Below are positions 12,613 through 23,594 of a stretch of 64,000 nucleotides of DNA, piece after piece. The translations under genes and the position numbers were made by a program. The stretch's first letter is position 1; each line of letters opens with the position of its first letter. The stretch is from Pelodera strongyloides (taxonomy: Eukaryota > Nematoda > Chromadorea > Rhabditida > Rhabditidae), in contig JAANDG010000028.1 of the NCBI GenBank assembly GCA_036852015.1, positions 124,001 through 188,000 of the forward strand, read 5' to 3'. The notes under the pieces were generated by a model. The model was not told the DNA's origin and searched no databases. It was given only the letters and a program-made list of their open reading frames with translations.

Positions 12613-14160
12613 CCTCGCTCAAATCTCAAATTAAGCTGAAAGTTCAAAGATTTTCATCATCTTGGCAAAAATGCCTGTTTTTTCATTCATCAACGCGATT
12701 CGGAGGATTGATGACAAGCTTTTTGTGGCGGATGATTTTAGAGGAGGATTTGTTTTTCTTTTCATTCTTTTGGAAGAATGAAATTGAGAAATGAAATGGA
12801 GAGAGAAAGAGAGAGAGGGAGAGCGAGAAGAACCGGAAAGGAGGAGTGACCGCGAGAGATTGAGGAAGAGGGAGTGAAATAGGGGAAATGTGAAACAGGG
12901 GGAGAGAGGGAGAGAAAGGAAGAGAGAGAGAGAGAGAGCTAGAGAGGGAGAGAGAGATGAAGAAGGAGAGAGAGGGAGGTCGATGATGAGTCAGCTGCTC
13001 AAGTTTAACCTGCACCCTGGGTAAACTCATAACAAACCCTCTCCCAACATTTCACACACACCTTTTTCACAAACTATTATCTCAGGTTACACTTGTTATT
13101 GGTTTACTTTTTTGAGTATTTTAGCGGCCAGATCATTACTTTCTTATGACCGCTGGACTATGGAATGACCCTTCTCTCTCTCTCTATCTCTATCTCTCTC
13201 TCTCTCTCTCGCTCTCTCTCTCGCTCTCTCTCCTCTCCTTTTTTGACTAATAGTACATTTTCAATATTTTTTGGTTTCTTGCCTTGGATCTTACAGTAGC
13301 CACGTGAAAAAGTATACGCGACGTGTTTGGAGCCGGTGCTCAAATTTTAGAGATTTTTGCCCTTCTATTGCATAGTTTTTTCTGCTCAATTACGCTCATT
13401 CGACACGCGCTTGTTTACTCGGAAATCTTAAGAATTGTAAGAATTATCATCCCAATCAGTTATCGATTACGAGTTTGTGGCTCCGCCCCCATTCTCAAGC
13501 TTTCCAAAAGCTACCGTCGTAAAACACGGAAAAGTTCTGCCGACCACAACGTAGGCACTCTTTGTAAGAGTACAAAAGGAAACCTGGTGTTCCAAGACGA
13601 GTACTATGGTTATACTGTAGTTTACCATAGTACTGTAGTTTACCAGAGACACATCAGAGAGAGAGATAGAGAGAGAGACTTCTTGAACTCAAAACACAAG
13701 AACTCGAGATAGACAGAGAAAGAAAGAGGAACGTTAGAGAGGGAACGAGGAAGGGAAACCCTCGCTTCAAGCTTCAGACCACAAACCACACCCTACATCA
13801 AGAGGACCATGTTCGCGGATGTCTAAAAAAAGCTGATGTTCGAACCCAGGCCTTTGACACTCTGAAGGGTCACCGAGACTGTTAGTCTCAAGGGTGCCAG
13901 GCCTTTGAAGTGGGCTTCTTTCGGTCTCAAGGGACCTGGCGTTGTCAGAAAAAAAGAGTGCCAACGATGTTGAGTTTATCTAAGCGACGATAAGGGGATA
14001 CATTTTTCCCATGGTTTGACAGCTTTTCGGAGAATCAGAGTTCAAATCCAGCATTTTAATACGACAATCATTATTTACCAGCATTATGTTGCACTGTAGT
14101 GTAGTATGTCCACCTAACCTATAAACTATAACCATAAACTGTCTATGCCTTACTTAGCGG
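12540..14160. other. CT/GA microsatellite-rich, gene-free stretch
   Basis: CT tracts at 12571-12612 and 13172-13230 and a long GA-rich tract at 12790-12985. At 13790-13960 (-) a GGGTTCGAAC box with poor surrounding structure may be another tRNA-derived repeat. No gene. Confidence 0.5.
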
Positions 14161-14179
14161 TTAACATAAAACGTCGTAG

Positions 14180-14292
14180 TCTTAGATAAACTACGCATCT
14201 AGGTAGTACTTACGTAGAATAGTTAAGTACTACGCATATGGGTAGTACTTACGTAGACTAGTTAAGTACTACGCATCTAGGTAGTACTTACT
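14180..14292. repeat. 39-bp tandem palindromes
   Basis: Three units start near 14202, 14241 and 14280. Each unit is a hairpin: GTAGTACTTA faces TAAGTACTAC. Confidence 0.7.
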
Positions 14293-14689
14293 TGGGACTA
14301 CATAGGTAACATACGTCCACATCCACAACTTTACAAGAGTTTGGCACGCAATACCTAGTCCATCTGCATTCGTTAGAATAAAGACATGCTCCCCTGTAAA
14401 ATAGATTTTCCACGTAGTTTACAGTAGTCGGAAGGGATAGGATAAACTCTCCACATCTATTGCATCTCTATTTACAATTAGAAGATGTCAACCACTTTTC
14501 CATTGTCTGTGCGCCACAACTGTGAAGTAAATACTCAACGTTGATTGCATTTCAGTGAGTGCTCTATTTTTACTTTGTTTTTGCCTATTATTTTTTTGCT
14601 TTTTTTTCCACGACCTTCTGCGCTCCTTTAGCATTAGTTCACACAACCTTACAGCTACCGTTTTGAACAAAATCTTTCACATTTACATT

Positions 14690-15076
14690 ACTTATAAGCA
14701 ACATAACATAACATTTATTGCGAACATAAAATATCGCACAAGCTTTGTAAAGGAAATAGCAAATCGATAAATAAGAAACGAGACAAGGTAATTCTGTCTT
14801 AAAATAAAAGCACAAAAACAAAACATTGTAAATTTGCTGCAATAGGCCTGGGTTACTCTTAATCATAAGTGAAGTTCTAGGGACAAAACAGTGTCTGCGA
14901 ACATTCCTAGTCACCCGAGGGATTATGATTTTGATACGACCACGTCGAGAGGACAGAGTAGAATTCCTGAATGTGTACAATGAACGTAGATAAGGATAAG
15001 GGCCGCATTTGCCAGCCAATATTTTTCTGAGCATTCTAGAATCCGCCTTCCTACAACGATTGTCAAGTGTATTCAA
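14690..15076 (-). mobile_element. LINE remnant: reverse-transcriptase C-terminus plus 3' UTR
   Basis: The minus-strand frame includes TLDNRCRKADSRMLRKILAG and GRIKIIIPRVTRNVRRHCFV, the pattern of the region just after the RT domain in CR1/jockey-like LINEs (the usual ending is a short WNSLP block, here decayed). It runs into a 3' UTR ending in AATAAATGTTATGTTATGTT. 5'-truncated and dead. Confidence 0.6.
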
Positions 15077-15659
15077 GTAATTGGGAACTCATAAAAATTC
15101 GCTTTGTAAATGTACATTGAAACCCCTCTAGAACTAAAGACTACCGATTTATATGTTCCACCACCCCATAGTTGGTAATGACTGTGATAGCCCAGTTGTA
15201 GGCTACGAGAACATTGCGAATTACGAAATGCTACATTCCGCAGGGACACATAGGTGTTTTCATGGCTCAGCCTCTAAGCCGAATACTATGGTTAGAAATC
15301 AAAGCACTAAGAGTTCACCTTAGGACGTCTTCAAACTACAAAGTACAAACTACGAACTCCTATTTTCTCTAAATCGGGTCTTTGCCTTTTCTCACGTAAG
15401 CTTTCAATATTTGCCAAGACTCGACGCTAGACTTTGAAGGTGCGAGTTCCTTCTGGCTGGGCATAATGACTCACAATCACAGAAACCATTCTTTGTATTT
15501 TATCCGCTTAATTATGAACGGCTCCATCGCTTATAATTAAGCTCGTTATACATACGATTAGGATATACATTTTTATTTTGTTTCATTTGTTTCGTGGACC
15601 TCATTCATTTAGAATTTAGAGACATAGTAATACCCAGCGACACAGCATACAATGTCTAA

Positions 15660-15816
15660 GGGCCCGTTTTTGAAACACATCGTGTAATTATTACGCATTT
15701 ATGCTAATTCACTCGAAGACTCGAATTTAGCTCGATTTTTTATTCTAATTTATGTTCATTTGCATCAGCTGCATAAGAATGATGGTGTGTTCGATATGTT
15801 TCAAAAAGCGGCCTAA
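15660..15816. mobile_element. Family A element, ends lost
   Basis: Interior block from CCCGTTTTTGAAACACATCG to TGTTTCAAAAAGCGGCC is kept; TTAA ends are not. Confidence 0.55.
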
Positions 15817-15837
15817 CAACTAGGACTGTCCTATTGT

Positions 15838-15935
15838 TGTACCAAGGTGCACCAAGGTACCAAGGTACCAAGGTGCCAAGTACCAAGGTACCAAGTACCA
15901 AGGTACCAAGGTGCCCTATTGTTGTACCAAGGTCA
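15838..15935 (+). repeat. 8-bp tandem repeat ACCAAGGT
   Basis: About ten units with drop-outs. Confidence 0.75.
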
Positions 15936-16113
15936 CCGAGACCTACCTACGAATGGAAAATACTTTTTGAAGTATCCCGATTTTCTCTTAGTTACTTTCT
16001 CCATGGTTTCTGTGTTATACGTTCGCACCTCTCGCAAACACACTCAAGCGCAGACAGCGCGAACACACACAGACACATCGGGAACAGAGATAAGTGATAA
16101 GTGATGTCATATG

Positions 16114-16286
16114 TTAAAGCTGTATAACATCCGATTTTTGAAACAGATTTTGTACCACTTCATTCCCATACATTGTATGCACATGAGTACGAATAGAATA
16201 AAAACCAAGCTCAATTCGAGCTCACTTAGCTTAGATACATACTGACCCAGTTGCGTTTAAAAAAACCGGTCGTTATATCGTTAAAG
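16114..16286. mobile_element. Family A element, diverged
   Basis: TTAAAGCTGTATAACATCCG on the left and AACCGGTCGTTATATCGTTAA on the right; interior matches in reverse orientation. Confidence 0.55.
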
Positions 16287-16449
16287 GGATAGGTGCCATT
16301 AGCCCGCGCGACCTTTGTACGGTATTAGTTTTTGCGTTTAGATTTTGGCTTCCGATCACCTGTTTCCAATAAAGGAAGCTTCTTCTGCGAGGCCGTATTG
16401 TTCTGTGATTGATTGAATTCTCATTGTGAATGATATTTGTGCTATCTTA

Positions 16450-17905
16450 TTATATAAAGTTGGGAGCTTTGTTTGTTTGTTTGTGCGTTTGTTTGAGTGT
16501 ACGTTTGGATGATGTGCGTTACGCTGAGGTTGTCGGATTGGTTCAGTAGTTCACGTTCCCGTGCACTGAGCCATCTCACTTCCCGAGCGCCCCTCTCACA
16601 AACGTCCAAAAAAGGCTGCATATGTGGAATATGTGTGGTGTATCGTTCAGGAGCGGTGGCGCGCAGCTCGTATTAGGAAACAAAGAACACTCACAACTCA
16701 AAGAACTACCAAATCACAATCCTTGACAACTTTTTATGAAATACTTTTTTGTAATCACTTCGTAGTCTAATTTTTCATTTACTCATTTTACAAAGATTTA
16801 GTCGACATATTTTGCAACAAAGCATTGAGTAATTCTCTGCACATTTCCCTTATTTCCCATGAAACGAGCGTCCAATATTGAGCGATTTTCGGTCGAACGA
16901 AAGAACATTCAACAGAATTTCTTAATTTCGCGTAGTTTTTGCTTTAGTATGGATAATACACGGTATCACCTGTAACGTTCGACGACATTCTTTAGTTTAA
17001 TACAGTTAAGGAAAAGATCTGTGACAATTTTTTTAGGATTTCGGATTTTTTCTGCTTTATAGAGTCTAACGATTTGCAGACAGTTTAGGAGGAATACGTT
17101 CACCAGTTATATAAAGGGCACACTAAAATATGTTCGATCCCATGTTTAACATTCGTATAGGTTTCAAAAAGTAAAATAGCGGTCACTTATTCCGCTGCTT
17201 TTAGGATTTGGCAAATTTTTTTTAGGTTATAGACTTATAGAGTCCAGCAAGTTGCAGACAATTTAGGAGTAATATAGTCAACAGAAACTAAGTTCTAACC
17301 CGTGTTTAATATTGGTATGGGTTTCAAAAGGAAAAATGAAAGGCTGGAGACTCTTTGCATAGAAATGTTTCCTCCTAACTTATATAGCCCAGCGAAACAT
17401 TGCGGCGTATCAGCCACGCGCTATTAAGCTGCTTTTAGTAAGCTTCGGCAATTTTTTCGGTCCTAGAGTAGAACAAGTTGCAGTCAATTTAGGTGGAATA
17501 CAGTCAACAGAAACTAAGATCTATCCCCGTGTTTGATATCGGTGTAGGTTTCAAAAGGAAAAATAACAAAGATGAAAACCATTTCCTTTATGTAAATGTT
17601 TGCTTCTAACTTATATATCCCAGCGAAACATTGCGGCGTATCAGCCACGCGCTTATTCCGCTGCTTTTCGGTTTTGGAAATTTTTTGGTCGCTATATTAG
17701 TCCAACGATTTACAGGCAATTTAGGAGGAATATAGTCGACGTCCTAAAATGGGCGAACCAAAACTAAGTTCTATCCCCAGGAAACTATTCTTGCGAGAAA
17801 TAGTTGCTTCTACTTATAGATATAGCCCAGTGAAACATAGCGACCATCAGCGAATATTGGGAAGACGCCTCAGGCGGCGGTAGCCGACTGGTTATTAATA
17901 AAAAC
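16450..17905 (+). repeat. Composite repeat with about four 225-bp tandem units
   Basis: Units start near 17080, 17260, 17487 and 17712 with AATTTAGGAGGAATA-like sequence and share AACTAAGTTCTA and CCCAGCGAAACATTGCGGCG. The block opens with a GTTTGTTTGTTTG run and closes with GCCTCAGGCGGCGGTAGCCG and an A/T tail that matches the ends at 18,975 and 63,560. Likely a non-autonomous retro- or Helitron-type repeat; the class is unsure. Confidence 0.5.
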
Positions 17906-18231
17906 AATAAAAAGAGGGGTGATTTGAGATGAACCTATCCCTTCAAGAATCGCTTAGAATACATCTTTCGGTAGTTTCTCAAGTGAACACGGTCCTCAAA
18001 ATACATGCCACCTAACAGTCTAACTCAAGGGTTAGCTCTAGCTCTCTTAATATATATCTCTCTTCTCTTCTCTCTCGAAAGGCCAAGGGTTAAATCGGGT
18101 GTATCTTGAAACTTTGTGCGCATCTTTGAACGTATTATCCATACCCCCAACACGACGATTACACTTTTCGTCTTTGTCATTACACGCCATTATTAAAGCG
18201 GTATGATACGTGGTTTGTGCTTGAACACTGC

Positions 18232-18415
18232 ATTTCAAAGCGAAATTCCGGCCGGTTTTTGAAGCGCATCGTGAACAACTGAATTCTTACACATGTATGC
18301 TCATGTACTCGAATTTAGCTCGATTTTTCATTCTAATTTATGTTCATTTGGATAAGCTGCATAAGAATGCTGGTGTACTCGATGCGTTTCAAAAACCGGC
18401 CGATATTTCTCTTTA
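18232..18415. mobile_element. Family A inverted-repeat element
   Basis: Left CAAAGCGAAATTCCGGCCGG, right CCGGCCGATATTTCTCTTTAA. Next to a separate AGCGGTAT terminus at 18,195. Confidence 0.65.
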
Positions 18416-18889
18416 ATCATACCCTATCACGTCTACCCTTGTACCGTCTACCCTTGTACCGTAAATTATAAATCTTTTTCAACCTTTCACTTTTGTCCCA
18501 AAAGCGATTCCCAGATCTCAACACTTCACCGCAATGTTGTCACCTCTGAAGGGTCTAACCCGGCTTCTCCTAATCTTTGCGCGCACCTAGAATAACTCCT
18601 CTAGGCTCTCAAATGTAGGCTAAAGTAAACACATATGTGTCAATGTAAAGGGTTGACGACACTTGTTCTTAAGCTACTTGAAACTACTTGAACCAATGTA
18701 AAACTTGACGAACGGGCTCAAACTAACACGGCTTCTTACATTTTTTAAAGGAGGAGGCTCGGAAAATACACCCTCTATTTCTTTCCTTTCATCGAAGGAT
18801 GATGGCTTGGTCTTCCAAAAAAACGTTATAAGGTACAACAGTTTAGTTTGAAGGATGAATTAATCTAAAGCACTTGAAGCCAAATACAA

Positions 18890-19580
18890 AATCCCCCCCC
18901 TCTCTGTCTGTCTCTCTGTCTTTCTCTTTCTCTGTCCCTGTTTCTCTCTCTCTCTCTCTCTCTGTTCTTTATAATATTTTCATTTATAATAAACCAGACG
19001 GCTATCGCCGCCTCAGGCGACTTGCAAAGTTTAAAATGCAGGGACCGTAAGCACACTTGTGTGAAACTTTTGCAACGTAACTTGAAAAATCATGAAATAA
19101 AATTCGGATGTCGCTTGCTCAAGACTGGACTCCAGCTCTCCTTTTATAGCCTTTTTGACATTCTAATTTTCGTTCCGTTCCCACAAACAAAAAGTAAACT
19201 CTTCTCTATTATATAACACGATTTATACTTTGTTTTAATGGTTTTCCCGTTATTTTCAAAATTTGACACAATAACACGCACATACACATGTTATTGCTCT
19301 TCATGAGAGTCATTTATTAGAGGGGGGGAGGTGGTGAATGACAACGATATATTTAATCCGAACCCATATTAAATCCCGTTTTATTTTATTCTCTATCTCC
19401 CTTTCGCTCGCAATCTATCGCTCTCTCTCTCTCTCTCGCAATCTCTCTTTATAACCCTCTCCCTCTTTTCTCTTCACTCCTTCCATCGTTACCTCTCCAT
19501 ATCTCCGTCACTCTGTCTTTCTGTCTCTCGCTCTCTCTCTGTCTATCTCTCTCTGTCTCTCGCTCTCTTGGTCCATTGTT
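18890..19580. other. CT microsatellite tracts
   Basis: CT-rich runs at 18895-18965 and 19385-19570 around the repeat end at 18970; nothing coding seen. Confidence 0.6.
18970..19028 (-). mobile_element. Repeat 3' end with GCCTGAGGCGGCG hairpin
   Basis: Minus strand: AAGTCGCCTGAGGCGGCGAT, AGCCGTCTGGTTTATTATAA. Same end as 17,868 (+) and 63,550 (-). Confidence 0.5.
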
Positions 19581-19694
19581 TTTTCGTTTTCACATATCTC
19601 ATAACTCTTTAGTAAACGTTTTTTTTCCTGTTGCCTTTTTGAATTATTGACGTTAAATGTATGATCATAACAGAGCCACCAAGGAGTCTATGAG

Positions 19695-19852
19695 TTAAAG
19701 CGAAATACCGTCCGGTTTTTGAAACGTATCGTGGATTACAGAATTCTGACGTATTTATGTCAATCTACTAATTTATGTTCATTTGCATAAGCTGCATAAG
19801 AATGCTGGTCTGCTCAATGTGTTTCAAAAACCGGTTGGTATTACGCTTTAAA
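19695..19852. mobile_element. Family A inverted-repeat element
   Basis: Left TTAAAGCGAAATACCGTCCG, right CCGGTTGGTATTACGCTTTAA; interior shortened. Confidence 0.7.
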
Positions 19853-19886
19853 ACGCATTTTTTTGCGTATGGTGCTCCCTGCACCC

Positions 19887-20240
19887 TCACCAACGTGTCC
19901 CAGTGACATGAAAATAAAAATAAAATTCCGCTGTTTTTATGTTTGCCGGACCACATGCCGAGCCACTCGCCATGAGTTCACACTCATGATTTGTCAACTT
20001 TTGAATTTCTTTCGAAATCATATTTTTCAAAATACCTTTTAAATGTTTATAGAGGGATACGGGATCTATCCCTTTCATACATTTTTTATACCTTATACCG
20101 GCTATATGTACTGTATCAGAGTATAATAAATCTTTATTGGTGATAGATGTGTAAAAAAATGAGGCAAAAACGTGAATTTTGTAAATGACCAAAAGGAACC
20201 CTAAGATGTCAGTGCAGTAAGGACACCAACATACTAACAA
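19887..20240 (-). mobile_element. LINE-like fragment with 117-codon open frame
   Basis: A minus-strand open frame covers this stretch, and it contains ATCTTAGGGTTCCTTTTGGTC followed by CCAATAAAGATTTATTATAC, matching the tail at 5,770. The frame carries no motif I recognise, so I treat it as mobile-element sequence, not a gene. Confidence 0.45.
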
Positions 20241-20385
20241 GGGACCTTGTGTGTAAAAAATCAGATATTTTCCGAAGCTGCATTTCCTTCTTTTTTTATT
20301 TATTGCAAATGTGTTCCTTTCTTGTGGATCAGAAATGCACAGAGCGCATAAATTTACACATACACATGGGAATGCAGCTATCCAG

Positions 20386-20499
20386 AGGCCGTATTCACCA
20401 ACACACAGGGAGCCCTCCCTAGGCTCACGAGCGATCTGACACTCTTTGGCTCCTTGGGGAGGCCAGGGAAGGCTTCCTGCGTGTTGGTGAATACGGCCT
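20386..20499. mobile_element. Short fold-back element (GGCCGTATTCACCAACAC)
   Basis: Inverted repeat GCCGTATTCACCAACAC...GTGTTGGTGAATACGGC with a GGGAGCCCTCCCT inner part. It ends 48 bases before the start codon of the 250-aa gene and so lies in its promoter region. Two more copies are at 53.2 and 59.6 kb. Confidence 0.7.
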
Positions 20500-20540
20500 G
20501 TGTTTGAAAATCGAGCATAACTTTGAAAGACATGAATTTC

Positions 20541-20549
20541 AGAAGAATG
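20541..20549 (+). promoter_or_regulatory. Candidate spliced-leader acceptor and start
   Basis: TTTCAG is followed directly by AAGAATG. No upstream exon with matching phase was found, so this acceptor most likely receives a trans-spliced leader. This is inference from acceptor-to-ATG spacing; an unseen upstream exon remains possible. Confidence 0.5.
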
Positions 20550-23549
20550 CGGGTACCTCGCCGCGTTATGGGTATGAGCGACCCGGAGCTCCGGGCGGTC
20601 CTAGCCGTAGTTGTGCCCGGGAGAAGGGTGGAGAACCTACCCACACACGACATGCAAGAGATGTGCATAAAGTGGTAAGATATTATGGAATTTGAACCCT
20701 TAGTTTTCATTTCGTGAATACTTATGCAACAAACCTAGAAGTAAACAACTGAGCTTTTCTTCGATGACGATAAGCTAACTGAGAAACACAAAGACCATGT
20801 TCCAACACCAAGTTACCCGTCACCGGAACCGACCCCTGGCCTCTTGTGTGACGTGTATGTGCGGTAGCCACTAGGCCACCCTAAACAACAATAATCTATT
20901 CAGGTTATTCGGCAATGGTCTCTCGATGAACCACGAGTTCTTCCTCGATAAAGATGAAGATGGTACACTATTCGTCGTGATGAGTCCTAATAGGGCGTGC
21001 TCTTGTTGCAAGAAAGGTGACCTCTTTTACCGTATGCGGGACCTCATCTTATTGAGCACAACTATATATTGATTTTTCTTTCTACATGTTGATTTTCCAG
21101 CGTGCAACTAATTCAACGCGCATGGTATGTTGTTGGTAAAGTTGTCACGAGCCAGATTCGAACTCGGGTTGCGCGCTTAGAAGCTCGCGCGCTAGCCATT
21201 GCGTCACCCCATCCCAAGTGTAGATATTGATTTTTCAGAAGGTGATACAGTATCAGTAGCAGATTTCGATCGATCTCCAATTGGTTCTTCGCTAGCAGTT
21301 TATAGAAAGGACGACGATGATGACATGATAACACTGACAGTACCGACAAATGGTAAGTCTGAATTAATTTGGATAATTAGGAAAATTAGGAACGACCTAT
21401 TCTAATTATCATAATCATAATGTGATGGAGATGCTCGTGAACTGATGCGCAGCTCCGCACTCATAACTTCAATTTCTTCTGGAATTTCTTAAATGTAAAA
21501 TCGTAACGAATGAAGTAGTGAAATTCTGATTGAAAAATTTCACAAGTAAATCTAATAATGCTATTCATAATCGATAATGTATACAGTAATTTCATTAATT
21601 TATTATTTATACAATAAAAACATCCATTCCGACCCCTACAACATTCTTTCATAGATCACATTGATTTTACCGAAATATAGAACCTGCACCTGCCTGGTTT
21701 ATGATATTGTGCATTAAAAGTTACCAACGTTCACAGTACTACAATCCACTCCCTTTAAAAATAAATTCAACATGTAACACCAACTTTTTTCTCCAAAATT
21801 CCAGTTTTTCTCGTTCTCAAAACCCAATAACGCCCATATATTTGTCGAACAATAATAAATAGCGCGGGTCGGATTAAAAACTTGCCTCACAATGCGGGAA
21901 TGCGGCTCATTGTGTAGTAATAGTACATCGCAATACATATCACGAGCTATGGTTTCTAACTCCATTTCATCACAGTTCATCATATTACATAGGCGATATA
22001 CTTTCAAAAAATTTCATCTGTTTCATGTCATACATACTCTGTACATATATGTACTATGCACTATTGTCACCCGTTTTTTGTACTATCTAGCTTCATGTTT
22101 GGTATTTAGTTTCCAAAATTTAGTCATACAGTAATAGTGGTAATAGTGCATCGCCACGAGCCGGTTATTTTACAACTCTTATATCTTATCTCATCCTTCA
22201 CTTTTTACACATATACACTCAAAATTTCACCAAGATCATACAGTGTATGTACTATTTTTTCTATATAATTGTTTCCATTACATTATTATTAAGAGTATTA
22301 CATTACATTATTAAAAGTACAAATATTAATTGAAACATAACGACAAATGATAGCATAACCTTCCGAAAAATTTCTCGAAAATTTAAAATTTAAAATTTGA
22401 AGTTTAAAATACAAAATCGTGCAGGGCTTTATGGCGTATCACCACTTCTCTTCATGTTCGTACCACAAGCGTCAACACCATGTGAGAATATACGAATGTG
22501 TGTTTGACTATGTGTGCTAGAATGTGGCCATATTCTCTTGCGTGTTAGAATCTAATCCTATTATGTTCACTGTGATACTGTGAGTATCAGTTTTGCATTG
22601 CTTGTTACTTTATAACTTCATATAAAATCATTCACACGCAGTTTTATTTACCTATGTGAAATCAGTATGTTCTCCCTTTTTGTCAACCTAGCATCACAAT
22701 CATAAGTTCTACCAAATCATACGGTAGCAAATTATCAAAACTTCCATAGAAATCCTTCAGACGAACGCTGCCTACTCCTTCCGCCTCCTACGCTTTATCA
22801 AGAACTTGGTGAGATAATAGACTGATAAAATTTCTATTACCCCACAACTATTTACGTCACCAAGTAACAAATCCTTTAACCCTTTACCCCTTGGGTGTTT
22901 GCCCTTATATGGTGATCAAAGTATATTACTTTGCCGATTTCACCCTAATGCACAAGCACCTGCCCTATCGATGTAAACTTGTACCAGAAATACCCACAAG
23001 TAACTTAGTACTTTTGTACTTAGTATTTAGTACTTAGTACTTACAATTAGTACTTACAATTAGTACGAGTTCTGAACTTAGTACGAGTAAACCAGAAATA
23101 CCCACGAGTAATCTCTAACGCCGTAAGATAAAGTGGTAGCACTTAGTACTCTTGTAAATACTATTGTTAATACAACCCCTTCTTCACCCAATTTACTCAG
23201 TGCCTAGTTTTCTAAACAATAAATTTGTATGTTGCAAATGTATGAACCTGTACTCTATGATACACTTTGACAGGTGCATTCAAAAGCCAAATACTCAACA
23301 TAAAAAAAACAGCAAATTTCTTGACAAATAACCTTGGAAACAAAGAGCCTCTTCTACTAACGCTACTGTTACTGTCTACAACATATTACAGTACTCTATT
23401 TATGTACGTACTAAATTCCCCAGTCCCCAGGGTTCAAAACAATAATCAAATTATCCCTATTACTGTATCTATGTATTTCTCTCTCTCTCTCTCCCTCTGT
23501 ATTAACCCCTCTCTCTCTGTATGCTCTCTCTCTCCCTCTGTATTAACCC

Positions 23550-23594
<45 letters not shown>

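Noticed and set aside
12683..13030. 115-codon Ser/Leu/Pro-rich frame (-)
   Set aside because: Translation of a GA/CT microsatellite.
13323..13712. 129-codon open frame (+)
   Set aside because: Ends in a GA microsatellite, no splice context or domain; length alone is not enough.
21145..21220. Functional tRNA-Arg gene
   Set aside because: A- and B-box and anticodon loop are recognisable, but acceptor and T stems do not pair; more likely a SINE head.
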